Source of the DNA: Bacteroidetes bacterium UBA1952
Lineage (GTDB): Bacteria > Bacteroidota > Bacteroidia > Chitinophagales > Chitinophagaceae
Reading direction: 5' to 3'
DNA length: 6,753 bases
Assembly: GCA_002336725.1 (NCBI GenBank)
Contig: DDEO01000026.1
Location: 1 to 6,753 of the forward strand
Position 1 is the first letter of the stretch. Each line of letters starts with the position of its first letter. The translations under genes and the position numbers were made by a program. The notes under the pieces were generated by a model. It made no database searches. It was not told where the DNA came from and saw only the letters and a list, made by a program, of their open reading frames with translations. Positions 5,601 through 6,753 of this stretch are shown in pieces.

Positions 5601-5978
5601 TTTCTTTTTGCCACGAATGCACGAATGGACACGAATATCAAATAGGGTAGGTCTTTATGAATCCTCTGCGTCTCTGCGCCTCTGCGAGAGAAAGAGCCTT
5701 TTCCGGAAAAACTTAAAACCCTTTCTTTTTGCCACGAATGCACGAATGGACACGAATATCAAATAGGGGTGTTTTTTATAAATCCTCTGCGTCTCTGCGC
5801 CTCTGCGAGAGAAAGAGCCTTTTCCGGAAAAACTTAAAACCCTTTCTTTTTGCCACGAATGCACGAATGGACACAAATATCAAATAGGGGTGTTTTTTTA
5901 TAAATTCTCTGCGTCTCTGCGCCTCTGCGAGAGAAAACTTCTGCGAGAGAAAAGGCCTTTTCCGGAAAAACTTAAAAC
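5601..5978. repeat. Three tandem copies of a ~121-bp composite repeat
   Basis: Copies start at 5601, 5722 and 5843, a period of 121 bp. Each holds, in order: a CTTTCTTTTTGC lead; an octamer block CACGAATG CACGAATG followed by GACACGAAT; a variable T-rich centre; an octamer block of CTCTGCGT, CTCTGCGC and CTCTGCGA; and a perfect palindrome TTTTCCGGAAAA (5699-5710, 5820-5831, 5958-5969) followed by CTTAAAAC. Copies 2 and 3 share the AGGGGTGTTTTTT centre and are closer to each other than to copy 1. Copy 3 carries a roughly 16-bp internal duplication of the CTGCGAGAGAAAA segment near 5937-5955. The motifs resemble intergenic repeats I know from many Bacteroidota and other phyla, usually noticed through spurious peptides such as SRRGAETQR. 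No transposase or terminal inverted repeats are seen. The array covers the whole gap between the flanking genes. Confidence 0.92.
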
Positions 5979-6753
5979 AGTTTCAGCCGCGAGAGCCGCT
6001 CACCTTCGCGGGTGATAATGCCTTCCAGTGCATTGGCCCGGCCTTCGCGGTTGCGGTAGCCCAGACGGTGGTCCAGCACGGGTCGGGAGAGCGTCATTAC
6101 GTCGGCTTCGCTCACAAAATCGCGGCCCTGCACCAGCGCCCAGGCACGCAGACAGCGGATAAAGGCAATGCCGGCACGCGTAGAAGCGCCGAGCGTAATG
6201 TCGGCGTGTTCGCGTGTTTGGCGCACAATATGAGCCACGGCCCGCAGGATTTCTTCATGCACAAAAACCGTTTCTGTCTCCCGCTGAATGGCCATTACGT
6301 CGTCGAGTGTCAGTACCGGTTGCAGGTCGGCGAGGTTTTGGCGAATGCCGGCGTAGGAGCGCAGGATGTCCAGCTCGGTTTCTTCGTCCACATACCCGAA
6401 ATACAGCTTTATAAAAAAGCGGTCGAGCTGGGCAGCGGGCAAGGGATAGGTGCCTTCCATCTCCACCGGGTTTTGGGTGGCCATGGTGAAAAACACATTT
6501 TCCAGCAAATACGTCTGGTCGCCGGTCGTGATTTGCCCTTCGGCCATCGCTTCGAGCAGGGCGCTTTGCACCTTGGGCGAGGCACGGTTTATCTCGTCGG
6601 CGAGGAGGATATTGCAGAAAATCGGTCCTTTTCGGAACGTAAAATCACGGGTGCGGTCGTCGAAAATGTGCGCACCGATGAGGTCAAGCGGCAGCAGGTC
6701 GGGGGTGAACTGAATGCGCCCATGGGTACCCTGGACGCTCGCGGCCAGCGCCC
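5972..6753 (-). CDS. MoxR-family AAA+ ATPase (N-terminus outside window)
   Basis: Partial gene: 259 residues up to the stop are visible, and the frame is open to the right edge. MoxR ATPases are cytoplasmic chaperone-like AAA+ proteins thought to help assemble or activate vWA-domain or metal-containing partners. Numbering from the first visible codon: RIQFTPDLLPLDLIG (12-26), Walker B ILLADE (48-53) followed by INRASPK, sensor 1 ATQNP (91-95), EGTYPLPAAQLDRF (99-112) with the likely arginine finger R111, and the C-terminal lid GASTRAG (188-194) with sensor 2 R192, ending RLSRLKLF. Walker A should lie in the missing 50-80 residues. MoxR genes are usually followed by a DUF58 gene; here the next gene is a secreted helical protein beyond the repeat array. 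The stop TAA (5972-5974) falls inside the CTTAAAAC end of the third repeat copy. Confidence 0.93.
   Translation of the reverse strand, partial: ALAASVQGTHGRIQFTPDLLPLDLIGAHIFDDRTRDFTFRKGPIFCNILLADEINRASPKVQSALLEAMAEGQITTGDQTYLLENVFFTMATQNPVEMEGTYPLPAAQLDRFFIKLYFGYVDEETELDILRSYAGIRQNLADLQPVLTLDDVMAIQRETETVFVHEEILRAVAHIVRQTREHADITLGASTRAGIAFIRCLRAWALVQGRDFVSEADVMTLSRPVLDHRLGYRNREGRANALEGIITREGERLSRLKLF

Noticed and set aside
5655..5876. Small minus-strand gene of about 73 codons in the 121-bp repeats
   Set aside because: It is translated repeat only; similar peptides appear as spurious predictions in many genomes.
5601..5978. Insertion sequence or MITE
   Set aside because: There are no terminal inverted repeats, target duplications or transposase; the copies are tandem with a fixed period.

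Overview
The window looks like a piece of a Bacteroidota chromosome with a moderately high GC content for that phylum. Evidence for this is a Bacteroidota-style DnaX, a TrmD with GHYKGxDER in place of the common GHYEG, no convincing Shine-Dalgarno sequences, and promoter-like boxes of the TAnnTTTG type lying directly against start codons. The class is uncertain; a Saprospiria- or Chitinophagia-like lineage is a guess.

Layout. Left edge to about 121: interspersed TCCAAC repeats with small GAA-loop hairpins. 158-1966 (+): dnaX, the DNA polymerase III clamp-loader subunit. 1963-2129: heptanucleotide repeats of two families in one continuous 7-bp register. 2130-2630 (+): rimM, a 30S maturation factor. 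2706-2852: a second heptad array running directly into the next start codon. 2853-3545 (+): trmD, the tRNA m1G37 methyltransferase. 3542-5596 (-): a secreted alpha-helical, TPR-like protein of unknown function, overlapping trmD by 4 bp tail to tail. 5601-5978: three tandem copies of a roughly 121-bp repeat filling the whole gap. 5972 to the right edge (-): a MoxR-family AAA+ ATPase whose N-terminus lies outside the window.

The genes are mostly housekeeping: replication, ribosome maturation and tRNA modification on the plus strand, and an envelope protein plus a chaperone-like ATPase on the minus strand. rimM and trmD are a classic pair, but the usual partners rpsP and rplS are not in the window.

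Two things stand out. First, dnaX has a run of ten A residues just after clamp-loader domain III. Both alternative reading frames stop within 20 nt of it, which predicts a short gamma-like product made by slippage alongside full-length tau. Second, every intergenic space here is largely made of short tandem repeats, from four families. The heptad arrays end in promoter-like boxes 5-6 nt from the rimM and trmD starts, suggesting leaderless transcripts. I found no defence system, CRISPR array, transposase, tRNA or rRNA.
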